Source of the DNA: Achromobacter sp. B7
GTDB lineage: Bacteria > Pseudomonadota > Gammaproteobacteria > Burkholderiales > Burkholderiaceae_B
Length of the DNA stretch: 64,000 bases
Direction of reading: 5' to 3'
Assembly: GCF_003600685.1 (NCBI RefSeq)
Contig: NZ_CP032084.1
Location: 4,960,001 to 5,024,000, forward strand
This document shows, one piece after another, positions 42,285-50,080 of this stretch (position 1 is its first letter; the number at the start of each line of letters is the position of its first letter). The position numbers were made by a program, and so were the translations under genes. The notes beneath the pieces are model-generated. The model was not told the DNA's origin and did not search any database. It saw only the letters and a list, made by a program, of their open reading frames with translations.

Positions 42285-43262
42285 TCACGGCCGGCGGCGC
42301 GCAAAGCGCTGTTCCACCACCACGCTGCCCCACTGCCGGCCTTCCTGTTCGTGCGTCAGCACAAAGCCCGCCGCGTCGTACAGGTGGCGCGCGGCGTCCA
42401 GCCCCTTGAAGGTCCACAAATACGTCTCGCGGTAGTGCGCGTCGGCAAACGCCAGCGCACGCGCCAACAGCGCCCGCCCCACGCCCATGCCGCGCAGCGC
42501 ATCGTCCACGATGAACCAACGCAGATGCGCCTGGCCCGCCGCCATGTCGCCGTCGATGACGATGGACGCCAGCGTGCGCCCGCCCGGCTCGGCTTCCGCG
42601 TACCGCCACATACCCTTGCCGCGATCGGGCAAGGTTTCGGCAAACGCCGCCAGCTCCGTCGCTACCTTGCGTTCAAAGTAGACGCCAAAGCCCGAGGCCT
42701 GCGCGTAGTAGCGCGCGTGCAGGCTGGCGATGTCGCCGATGCAACCCGGGCCGTAGCCGTCGACGATCTGCTCGTCGATGGCAAAGGTGGCCGGCGCCAC
42801 GTTCGGGTTTTCGCGCGACAACGCATCCGCATACAGCGACATGAAACGAATCAGGGACTGCTGGTCGTCAGGCGTCATCCGGCGCAGCGCGTGCGACACC
42901 TGATCGGTGGCGAATTGGTCAATGCGCGCGCGTAGCGCCAGCCCGGCATCCGTCAGTGTGAGCTTCGATGAACGCGCATCGGCGCTATCGACCTCGCGGG
43001 CCACCAGCCCGGCGGATTCCAGCTTGGCCAGTTGCCGGCTGGTGTTGGACTTGTCCAGCCGCAGGATGACCGCAAGATCGCGCGCCTGAATACCCGGCTG
43101 CAAGCCGATTTCGATGATGGCGTGCACGGCGGACGGGGCCAGCTCGCTGCCCGCCAGCGACGTGCGCATGAAGCCGAGTTCGCGCACCAGCTTGCGGGAA
43201 AACTCGCGCAGGTCGCGGATGGTCTGCTCGCGGGATTGATGGGGAAAGTCGATCAGATCCAT
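42285..43262 (-). CDS. MarR-GNAT fusion regulator/acetyltransferase
   Basis: 325 residues from ATG 43262. The N-terminal MarR winged helix (about 1-150) contains ELAPSAVHAIIEIGLQPGIQ, ARDLAVILRLDKSNTSRQLA and VDSADARSSKLTLTDAGLAL. The C-terminal GNAT domain (about 165-320) contains LRWFIVDDALRGMGVGRALL, with the acetyl-CoA loop R-G-M-G-V-G-R-A, and YLWTFKGLDAARHLYDAAGF. Known MarR-GNAT fusions can repress their own gene and acetylate small molecules. Two palindromes in its promoter fit autoregulation. The frame extends further upstream, but the promoter and operators lie between. Confidence 0.92.
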   Translation of the reverse strand: MDLIDFPHQSREQTIRDLREFSRKLVRELGFMRTSLAGSELAPSAVHAIIEIGLQPGIQARDLAVILRLDKSNTSRQLAKLESAGLVAREVDSADARSSKLTLTDAGLALRARIDQFATDQVSHALRRMTPDDQQSLIRFMSLYADALSRENPNVAPATFAIDEQIVDGYGPGCIGDIASLHARYYAQASGFGVYFERKVATELAAFAETLPDRGKGMWRYAEAEPGGRTLASIVIDGDMAAGQAHLRWFIVDDALRGMGVGRALLARALAFADAHYRETYLWTFKGLDAARHLYDAAGFVLTHEQEGRQWGSVVVEQRFARRRP

Positions 43263-43279
43263 GGCGTGCCCACTTAAAA

Positions 43280-43324
43280 GTTGCGGTTCGCAACCAATAT
43301 AATTGCGGATCGCAACCAAATCAA
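43280..43324 (-). promoter_or_regulatory. MarR-GNAT promoter with two palindromic operators
   Basis: Minus strand TTGATT (43324-43319), 17-bp spacer, TATATT (43301-43296). Operator 1 is GTTGCG-GTT-CGCAAC (43280-43294), just downstream of -10. Operator 2 is TTGCG-GAT-CGCAA (43303-43315), inside the spacer. Centres are 22 bp apart, about two helical turns, so dimers would bind the same DNA face and block polymerase. Confidence 0.82.
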
Positions 43325-43333
43325 TGGGGAATT

Positions 43334-44143
43334 TCAGGGGTGCTTGCGCGGCGGCGGCGCCGTCACCTCGCCGGCCGGCGCGGGCGGCTTGCGATGAAAC
43401 GGCACCTTCAACAGGAACAGCCGCAACGCCTGCCAATGGATCCGCCACACCACGCCCAGCGTCATGAACGGCATCGCCGCCACCGCTTGCAGCAACGCCG
43501 CCGTGGTCAATGGCACGCTCTGGCCCCGAATGGCGGTGTGCAGCAGCGGCTGCGGCTGGGCGGGGTCGTCGTGGTAGTCAATGATGGCAGCGTGCACGCC
43601 ATTGCGACGTTCAACCCGAAACCGGTAGATGCCGCTTACTTCGCAGAACGGCGACACGTGAAACGCCTTGTCGCTTTGCAGCACTTGGCCATCCTGGATG
43701 ACGCCGCCGTCGGGCGCGCGCAGCACGTACTGGTGGCGCTCGCCAAAGGTGTTGTTGACCTCGGCCACCAGCACCCGCAAATTCCCCCGTGTGTCGTGCA
43801 CGTGCCAGAAGCTGACGGGGTTGAAGACGTGACCGAACAGGCGCGGAAAACACTGCAACCACACCGCGCCTACATCAATATCCGCGCCTGCAATGGTCAG
43901 CCGCGATTGCAACCATGCCATCGGGTCGCCGCCGTCGCGCGCGCCATGGTCGGCAAAGTGAAATGCCACCGGGCGCCGACGGTTCACGCCGAACAACCAC
44001 GACGCGCGGCCGTCAACACGCGGCGCCTGATCGATGCGCAGGCGCAGGCAGAACACCGGGTACGTGAAGCGGTGCGCCACCGGCCGCGTGCGCGCGTGCA
44101 ACACGCGCGCGCGCATCAGTTCGATCAGGCCGTCCGCGTTCAT
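43334..44143 (-). CDS. DUF1365 family protein
   Basis: 269 residues. Its ATG overlaps the flavoprotein stop (ATGA). Family motifs are LMRARVLHARTRPVAHRFTY, FPRLFGHVFNPVSFWHVHDT and VLVAEVNNTFGERHQYVL. DUF1365 genes are commonly paired with COG2907 flavoproteins and cyclopropane-fatty-acid-synthase-like methyltransferases. In alphaproteobacteria such clusters belong to the RpoE/ChrR singlet-oxygen response and to furan fatty acid synthesis. Here no methyltransferase or ChrR gene follows. The precise reaction is unknown. Confidence 0.88.
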   Translation of the reverse strand: MNADGLIELMRARVLHARTRPVAHRFTYPVFCLRLRIDQAPRVDGRASWLFGVNRRRPVAFHFADHGARDGGDPMAWLQSRLTIAGADIDVGAVWLQCFPRLFGHVFNPVSFWHVHDTRGNLRVLVAEVNNTFGERHQYVLRAPDGGVIQDGQVLQSDKAFHVSPFCEVSGIYRFRVERRNGVHAAIIDYHDDPAQPQPLLHTAIRGQSVPLTTAALLQAVAAMPFMTLGVVWRIHWQALRLFLLKVPFHRKPPAPAGEVTAPPPRKHP

Positions 44144-45465
44144 GGCGCGGCGCCCCACGGCGGCGTCACGCCAAAGTCCGCCGCCACGCGGATGGCGGAC
44201 GCCAGCCCGTCTTCGTGAAAGCCGTAGCCCGTCCAGGCGCCGCAGAACCACACGCGCGCACGGCCCTGGATCTCGGGCAGGCGCGCCTGCGCCAGCACCG
44301 CGTCGGCGTCCAGAATGGGATGTTCGTAATCGTAGCGACCCAGCACCGTGTCGGGCGCCGGTTCCTGCTGCGGGTTCAGCGTGACGATGACGGGTTGCTT
44401 GAACGGCAGCGGCTGCAAATGGTTAAGCAGATAGCTGACCGACATGGGCGCATCCGGCGACGGGCCGGCCAGATAATTCCAGGCCGACCACACCGCCCGG
44501 CGGCGCGGCAGCAGCGCGGTGTCGGTGTGCAGCACCGCCAGATTGGGCTGATAGCGCACGCGCGACAGCACATCGCGCTCGGCCTCGGTGGCATCCAGCA
44601 TCGCCAAGGACGTGGGCGCGTGGCACGCCAGCACCACGGCATCAAAGTCGTCAACGTGGCCCGCCGTGCGCACCTGCACGCCGCCTCCCACGCGCTTGAC
44701 GGTGTGCACCGGGCTGGCCACGCGCACCTGCTCGATGCGTGGCAGCATCGCTTGCACGTAACGCTGCGCGCCGCCGTCAACCGTTTTCCATTGCGGCCGC
44801 CCCGCCACCTGCAACAAGCGGTGGTTCAGGCAGAACGACAGGAACGTGCGGGCCGGCTGCGCCAGCACCATGCTGGGCGGCGTGGACCAGATGGCGCCCG
44901 CCATGGGCAGCAGATACCAGTCGCGCATCGCCTGGCCATAGCCCTCGGCATCCAGCAGGTCGCCCAAGAGCGCATGCGGCCCGCTGCGCGCCAGGTAAGC
45001 GGCGGCGTGGCGGTTGAAACGCAGAATGTCTCGCAGCATGCCCAGAAAGGCCGGACGCAGCAGGTTGCGGCGCTGTGCGAAGACGGTGTTGAGATTGGTG
45101 CCGGCCCATTCCACGTCGGGCTGCGACAGCGACACACTGAACGTCATGTCGCTGGCATGCACCGGAATGGACAGGTGCTTGAACAATCGGATCAGGTGCG
45201 GGTATGTCAGATCGTTGTGCACCAGAAATCCGGTGTCCACCGGATGGGTGATGTCGCCCACCCGGGCGTTGACGGTATTGGTGTGGCCGCCGACGCGTTC
45301 CTGCGCTTCGAACAAGGTCACCGAGAATTTCTCGGACAGCAACCATGCCGCGCTCAGGCCCGCCACGCCGCCGCCGATGACGGCGATGCGGCTGCCCGGG
45401 GCAAGCGGAGCAATGGTGCGCGGCGCCGGCTGGGCATCCGCGGCCGTCGACGTAAGGGTCACCAT
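44140..45465 (-). CDS. FAD-dependent oxidoreductase, COG2907 (amine oxidase-like)
   Basis: 441 residues. The N-terminal Rossmann dinucleotide fold is GSRIAVIGGGVAGLSAAWLL, with FEAQERVGGHTNTV as the second FAD motif. The C-terminal FAD part is IQGRARVWFCGAWTGYGFHE with DGLASAIRVA. Unlike monoamine oxidases, this subgroup pairs with DUF1365 genes and is thought to act on lipids (desaturation of fatty acyl chains has been proposed for relatives). The stop overlaps the DUF1365 start, so the two are co-translated. No lipid methyltransferase gene is near. Confidence 0.9.
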   Translation of the reverse strand: MVTLTSTAADAQPAPRTIAPLAPGSRIAVIGGGVAGLSAAWLLSEKFSVTLFEAQERVGGHTNTVNARVGDITHPVDTGFLVHNDLTYPHLIRLFKHLSIPVHASDMTFSVSLSQPDVEWAGTNLNTVFAQRRNLLRPAFLGMLRDILRFNRHAAAYLARSGPHALLGDLLDAEGYGQAMRDWYLLPMAGAIWSTPPSMVLAQPARTFLSFCLNHRLLQVAGRPQWKTVDGGAQRYVQAMLPRIEQVRVASPVHTVKRVGGGVQVRTAGHVDDFDAVVLACHAPTSLAMLDATEAERDVLSRVRYQPNLAVLHTDTALLPRRRAVWSAWNYLAGPSPDAPMSVSYLLNHLQPLPFKQPVIVTLNPQQEPAPDTVLGRYDYEHPILDADAVLAQARLPEIQGRARVWFCGAWTGYGFHEDGLASAIRVAADFGVTPPWGAAP

Positions 45466-45579
45466 GGCGCCGCCTCGTTGGGATCCGTTGAGGCCCGATT
45501 AAACCATCAAGACGACCGATTGGGATGATGTCCGCAAAGGAAAAACCGGCCCCCTGGCCAGGCCCACGCCAGGCCCAGG

Positions 45580-46281
45580 CTACGGCCTTTGGAATTGTGC
45601 GCGCGCGGCCTGGACGGCGGCGTGGCATACGCAGCCGCTCATGTGGTCGTTGACCATGCCCACGGCTTGCATGAAGGCGTACATCGTGGTCGGCCCCACG
45701 AACGTCCAGCCACGCTTTTTCAGCGCCTTCGATAGCGTGACCGATGCGGCCGAGGTCGGGTTGCCGTTCCAGTACGCCAGGTCCACCGTCTTCGGCCGCT
45801 CGGTGGCTGCCGGCTCATGCCGCCACAGCCAGCCCGCCAGGGACCCGGTTTCAAGCGCCAGGTCCACGGCGCGGCGGGCGTTGTTGATGGTGGATACGAT
45901 CTTGGCGCGGTTGCGCACGATGCCCGGGTTGGCCATCAGCCGGTCTACGTCCTGGTCGGTGTAGCGCGCCACGCGTTCGAAGTCGAAATCGTCGAACGCC
46001 TCGCGAAAGGCCTCGCGCTTGCGCAAGATCGTGATCCAGGCCATGCCCGCTTGAAAGCCTTCCAGGCAGATCTTTTCGTACAGCCGGCGGTCGCTGCCCA
46101 CGGGGCGGCCCCATTCGTGGTCGTGGTAGTCAGGCATGGACGGCTGCCAGAAACAGCGCGGTGCGCCATGGGCGTCCACAATCAGGCCGGCGGCATCTTG
46201 CTCGGCGGCGCTACGCTGGGCGGCATCCCGTTGGGCGGCATCCCGCTGGGCGGCACTCCGTTGGGCGGCGGTAGCCGTCAT
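45580..46281 (-). CDS. tag: DNA-3-methyladenine glycosylase I with repeat-extended N-terminus
   Basis: 233 residues. It removes 3-methyladenine from DNA, the first step of base excision repair. Tag motifs are RCFWQPSMPDYHDHEWGRPV, LYEKICLEGFQAGMAWITIL, FVGPTTMYAFMQAVGMVNDH and the terminal zinc-site region CVCHAA. The first 30 residues are an AAQRD/AAQRS repeat coded by a 15-bp tandem array, absent from standard Tag (about 187 residues). ATG 46281 overlaps the stop of the LprI-like gene (ATGA). Confidence 0.94.
   Translation of the reverse strand: MTATAAQRSAAQRDAAQRDAAQRSAAEQDAAGLIVDAHGAPRCFWQPSMPDYHDHEWGRPVGSDRRLYEKICLEGFQAGMAWITILRKREAFREAFDDFDFERVARYTDQDVDRLMANPGIVRNRAKIVSTINNARRAVDLALETGSLAGWLWRHEPAATERPKTVDLAYWNGNPTSAASVTLSKALKKRGWTFVGPTTMYAFMQAVGMVNDHMSGCVCHAAVQAARAQFQRP
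46213..46272. repeat. Four 15-bp tandem units in the tag N-terminus
   Basis: acgctgggcggcatc (46213), ccgttgggcggcatc (46228), ccgctgggcggcact (46243), ccgttgggcggcggt (46258). On the coding strand each adds AAQR plus D or S, so changes keep the frame. Confidence 0.93.
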
Positions 46282-46703
46282 TGTGCGCCGGGCACCGGGC
46301 AACTGGTGTCGCCTTCCTTGCACTTGAGGTAGGCGCGCAGTTCTTTGGTGCGTGCCTGCGTCAGCTTGTCCAGGCACTGGCTCAAGACCATGGGGTAGAT
46401 GCTGCCACCGGTGGCGCCACCCGACGAGAACGCGCATTCCGCATCGCGAAAAAACAGCCATGCCTTTTGCGCGGCCTGCAATTGGGTCGTCTTGGTGCTG
46501 TCGTCTTTCAGGCGGTCGATGACGCTGCGGTAGGCCGCGTTCAGATCTTTGTCGGACTGGCGATAGGCCTGGTCGGCACACAAGTTCATGTCGGTCTGCG
46601 TGGAGCCTTTGCCGCATTTGAGCGGCATGGGTTGCGGCTGCGGCTGCGCGTGGGCGCTGGCGGCCAGCAGCAGCGCGGCGGCCGTGGCGATCGCGATACG
46701 CAT
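46278..46703 (-). CDS. DUF1311 / LprI-like periplasmic protein
   Basis: 141 residues. The signal peptide is MRIAIATAAALLLAASAHA. Then comes the YecT/LprI pattern: Cys-rich start, QTDMNLCADQAYRQSDKDLN, AAYRSVIDRL, and QLQAAQKAWLFFRDAECAF. Six cysteines suggest disulfides. Relatives include the mycobacterial lysozyme inhibitor LprI, but most DUF1311 proteins are uncharacterised. It is translated just before tag with a 4-base overlap, an unusual partner for a repair gene. Confidence 0.85.
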   Translation of the reverse strand: MRIAIATAAALLLAASAHAQPQPQPMPLKCGKGSTQTDMNLCADQAYRQSDKDLNAAYRSVIDRLKDDSTKTTQLQAAQKAWLFFRDAECAFSSGGATGGSIYPMVLSQCLDKLTQARTKELRAYLKCKEGDTSCPVPGAQ

Positions 46704-46806
46704 GGGCGTTCTCCTGTTTGTCTGTGGCGAGTCAATGGGAAAGTGTCGCATGGATGGGCCCTTGCGCGCATGTCAGCCCCCGGCCAGGTGGCCTAAGATA
46801 TTGCTC

Positions 46807-47622
46807 ATGAAAATTCAATTGCTCTCCGACCTGCACCTGGAAACCGACCCGACTTTCGTGGCAAGTCCCATACCCGGGGCCGACCTGCTGGTTCTGGCCG
46901 GCGACATCGGTTCGTACCGCCAGGGGTCCAAGCTGGCCAGCAACGATTTCGGCCTGGGCAGCTACGCCCCGCGCAACGGCTGGCCCACGCCCGTGGTATT
47001 CGTGCCCGGCAACCATGAATACGACAACCTGGATTTCGACGAGGCCCATGAACGGCTGCGCGAGCTCTGCCACGCGCTGGACATCCAGTGGCTGGAACGC
47101 GAAACCTGCGTGATTGACGGCGTGCGCCTGGTGGGCACTACGTTATGGACGGACTTTGACGCGCTGGCCGCCGACACCGACACGCTGGGCGTGGCCCTGG
47201 CCAAGCGCGCCAAGGCATTTCGCGCCGCCGACTTCTATCTGGAAAAGGCGCAAATGCGCCGCAACGGCGCCCCCTTCATGGCCGAGCAAATGCGTGAACA
47301 GGGCCTGGCCTGCCAGCAATGGCTGACCGACGCGCTGCGCACGCCGTTCGACGGCCCCACCCTGGCCATCACGCACTTCGCCCCCACGCTGGCCAGCGCC
47401 GACCCGCGCTATGGCGTCACGCCCGGCACCGCCGGGTTCTGCAACGCGCTGGACGCGCTGCTGCCACTGGCCGATTGCTGGATGCACGGCCACCTGCACT
47501 GCGCGCACGACTACATCAAAGACGGCTGCCGCGTCGTGGCCAACCCGCTGGGCTACGCCAAGAAAGGCGAACAAGCCGACTTCCAGCCCGATCGCCTGTG
47601 GCAAGTGCCCGCTGGAACTTGA
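46807..47622 (+). CDS. Calcineurin-like metallophosphoesterase
   Basis: 271 residues from ATG 46807; the upstream extension overlaps the facing gene. The five metallophosphoesterase motifs are present: LLSDLHLE, LVLAGDIGSY, VFVPGNHEYDN, LAITHFAPT and CWMHGHLHCAHDY. They bind two metal ions (Mn/Fe type). Cytosolic. The substrate is unknown; homologues are annotated only as phosphoesterases. It is divergent from the LprI-like/tag pair, with 103 bases between starts. Confidence 0.9.
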   Translation: MKIQLLSDLHLETDPTFVASPIPGADLLVLAGDIGSYRQGSKLASNDFGLGSYAPRNGWPTPVVFVPGNHEYDNLDFDEAHERLRELCHALDIQWLERETCVIDGVRLVGTTLWTDFDALAADTDTLGVALAKRAKAFRAADFYLEKAQMRRNGAPFMAEQMREQGLACQQWLTDALRTPFDGPTLAITHFAPTLASADPRYGVTPGTAGFCNALDALLPLADCWMHGHLHCAHDYIKDGCRVVANPLGYAKKGEQADFQPDRLWQVPAGT

Positions 47623-47751
47623 AGCTGGCGGCAACTACGGGTCCTGTTCGATGCAGATGTCGCCAGGTGGATGCCTGAGCCGGCGGGCAGCCTGTGAACC
47701 CGTAAGTCGGCGCAACGTGGGGGCAGTTCGTCCCCCATCAGCCGTCGCCCC

Positions 47752-48084
47752 CTATGGCTCCAGCCCTGCCACCGGCAACGCGAACAACACCACGGCCGGG
47801 TTCGCCAATACGAAGCCCGTGCCCGCCACGAACGCAACGGGTGACAGCAGCCGCATTGCGTCGGCGCTGGCTTGCGAATCCTGCACGGTCACGCGATAGG
47901 TCTGGTCCAGTGCAGTGGAAGTGGCCGCGCCGGCCTGCGCCACGCCAGGGGTGCCCGGCCGCGCCACGTAGCGCTTGCCCTTCTGGTGATGCGTGAAATA
48001 GACCAGCCCGTCTTTGGTGGTGCCAAAGTGCATGGCCAGCGCCTGCTCGCGGTCACGCGGGGTGGCGGCGGCCGTCACAATCAA
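47752..48084 (-). CDS. Hypothetical protein downstream of the tas-like gene (110 aa; start uncertain)
   Basis: The frame opens at TTG 48084, overlapping the aldo-keto reductase stop (TTGA), or at ATG 48033 (93 residues) after GCAGG. It contains MHFGTTKDGLVYFTHHQKGK, with RYVARPGTPGVAQ following, and a hydrophobic C-terminus (LLSPVAFVAGTGFVLANPAV) that could be one membrane helix. The tight coupling with the upstream gene supports a real gene. No family recognised. Confidence 0.5.
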   Translation of the reverse strand: MIVTAAATPRDREQALAMHFGTTKDGLVYFTHHQKGKRYVARPGTPGVAQAGAATSTALDQTYRVTVQDSQASADAMRLLSPVAFVAGTGFVLANPAVVLFALPVAGLEP

Positions 48085-49130
48085 GGCGCCGGGTTCGGGT
48101 AGCGCACGTGGATGGCGTCGATCGCCTTCAACAGTTCCGGCGACAGCGTCACATCCGCGCTGTCGATGTTTTCCTTGAGCTGTTCAAGCGAGGTCGCGCC
48201 GATCAGGTTGCTGGTGACGAACGGGCGCTGGTTCACCCAGGCCAGGGCCAGGTGCGTGGGCGACACGCCGTGCTCGCGCGCCAACGCCACGTATTCGGCG
48301 GTGGCCGCTTCGGCCTGCGGATTGCTGTAGCGCGTGAAACGCGTGTAGCGCGTCAGGCGCGCGCCTTCGGGCCGGGCGCCATTCAGGTACTTCCCGCAAA
48401 GCATGCCCATCGCCAAGGGCGAGTACGCCAGCAGGCCCACGCCTTCGTGGTGCGTGAATTCCGACAGGCCGATTTCAAACACGCGGTTCAAGAGGCTGTA
48501 CGCGTTCTGGATCGACACGACACGCGGCAGGTTCTGCGTGTCCGCATGACGCAGGAACTGCGACAGGCCCCAGGGCGTTTCATTGGACACGCCCACGTGG
48601 CGCACCTTGCCGGCGCGCACGAAGTCCTGAAGCACGGACAGGGTTTCCTCGATCGGCACGGTGTGCTCGTCCTGAACCCACGGGTAGTTCAGCTGGCCGA
48701 AGGTGGCCGTCGTGCGGTCGGGCCAATGCAGCTGGTACAGATCCAGGTAGTCCGTCTGCAAGCGCTTCAGGCTGGCGTCCAGCGCTTCGGTCAAGTTCTT
48801 GCGGTCCAGAAAGGTCTTGCCGTCGCGGATGTGACCGGGGCGCTTGGGGTCACGCACCGGGCCCGCCACCTTGCTGGCCAGCACGATGTCCTGCCGGCGC
48901 TTGGTGCGCGCCAGCCAGGTGCCGATATAGGTTTCGGTCAGGCCTTGCGTTTCGGGCTTGGGCGGCACCGGGTACATTTCGGCCACGTCCACCAGGTTCA
49001 CGCCGCGCGACAGCGCGTAGTCCAGTTGTTGATGGGCGTCGGCCTCGGAATTTTGTTCGCCCCAGGTCATGGTGCCCAATCCAATCAGGCTGACATCCAG
49101 GTCGGTACGGCCGAGTTTGCGGGTTTTCAA
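48081..49130 (-). CDS. tas: Aldo/keto reductase, Tas type
   Basis: 349 residues, very close in pattern to E. coli Tas. The N-terminus KTRKLGRTDLDVSLIGLGTM with TWGEQNSEADAH matches, as do AEMYPVPPKPETQGLTETYI (catalytic Asp/Tyr region), SLKRLQTDYLDLYQLHWPDR and IQNAYSLLNRVFEIGLSE. NADP-dependent reductase; E. coli Tas complements starvation mutation of a tyrosine auxotroph, but its natural substrate is unclear. The start is TTG 49130, with GGAG 6 bases upstream and alignment to the Tas start; the frame further upstream has no site. Confidence 0.9.
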   Translation of the reverse strand: MKTRKLGRTDLDVSLIGLGTMTWGEQNSEADAHQQLDYALSRGVNLVDVAEMYPVPPKPETQGLTETYIGTWLARTKRRQDIVLASKVAGPVRDPKRPGHIRDGKTFLDRKNLTEALDASLKRLQTDYLDLYQLHWPDRTTATFGQLNYPWVQDEHTVPIEETLSVLQDFVRAGKVRHVGVSNETPWGLSQFLRHADTQNLPRVVSIQNAYSLLNRVFEIGLSEFTHHEGVGLLAYSPLAMGMLCGKYLNGARPEGARLTRYTRFTRYSNPQAEAATAEYVALAREHGVSPTHLALAWVNQRPFVTSNLIGATSLEQLKENIDSADVTLSPELLKAIDAIHVRYPNPAP

Positions 49131-49275
49131 GTTCTGCTCCGTGCGGGTCTTGATAGGGGAAAGTCGACACCTTACCCCAAGATGTTGGCGTTTCGCTGAC
49201 AGGCACCCGGGCATGTCAGATCTTGCCGCGGCCAGGCAATCCGCATACGCTGGCGACTGTCCGACGGGGAGCGCC

Positions 49276-50052
49276 ATGCTGCGGAATTTCAACGAGTCCT
49301 ATCTCTTCTTCATCGGCGTCATCGTATTCCTGGGCGTGATCGAACTTTGCTTCCGGCTGGGCCGCAAGCAACGCAAGCCGGCGGACGAGGCGCACAAGAC
49401 GCACATCAGCGCACTGCAAACCGCCCTGCTGGGCTTGCTGGCCCTGCTGCTGGGCTTTACGTTCGCGATGTCGGTGACGCGCTTCGAGGCGCGCAAGAAC
49501 CTGGTGCTGGAAGAGGCCAACGCCATCGGCAACGCGTACTGGCGGTCTCAGTTGATCGCGCCGGCCGCGCGCGAAAAGGTCCCACCGCTGCTGTTGGAAT
49601 ACATACGCGCCGCGCTGGAACTGCACGATGCCGAGAACGACGCGCAGCGCTTTGACGCCGCCAACGTCACCACCCGCCGGATCGAACGCGAGATCCGCGC
49701 CATCACCGCCGCCAGCGCCGACAACCCGCCCGCCATCGCCACCATCATGTTCATCCAGGCCATCAACGAGATGGCCCAGGTGAACGAAAAGCGCCGCGTC
49801 GCCCTGGAAAACCACGTGCCCGAACCGGTGTTCTACCTGCTGTTCATCGTCAGCATCGGCGCCGTCGGTTTCATTGCCTACGGCACCGGCCTGCACAACC
49901 GCAGGCGGCTGGTATCCACTGGCCTGTTCGCCGCGCTGATCTCACTGGTGCTGACCTTCATCGTCGACATCGACCAACCCGGCACCGGCGTGATCCAGGT
50001 CAGCCAGGAAAGCATGGAACGCATGCAGAAGACGCTGGAAAGCGAGTTGTAG
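49276..50052 (+). CDS. DUF4239-like membrane protein
   Basis: 258 residues from ATG 49276 (GGGGAG 4 bases upstream). Four helices: FFIGVIVFLGVIELCFRLG, ALLGLLALLLGFTFAMSVTRF, VFYLLFIVSIGAVGFIAYG and LFAALISLVLTFIVDID. Between the second and third lies a long soluble helix region (EEANAIGNAYWRSQLIAPAA). This is the layout of the bestrophin-like DUF4239 family. Transport or channel function is unproven. It is divergent from the tas-like gene. Confidence 0.8.
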   Translation: MLRNFNESYLFFIGVIVFLGVIELCFRLGRKQRKPADEAHKTHISALQTALLGLLALLLGFTFAMSVTRFEARKNLVLEEANAIGNAYWRSQLIAPAAREKVPPLLLEYIRAALELHDAENDAQRFDAANVTTRRIEREIRAITAASADNPPAIATIMFIQAINEMAQVNEKRRVALENHVPEPVFYLLFIVSIGAVGFIAYGTGLHNRRRLVSTGLFAALISLVLTFIVDIDQPGTGVIQVSQESMERMQKTLESEL

Positions 50053-50080
50053 CGCACAGGCTCACCGGGGTTCCCCCAAG

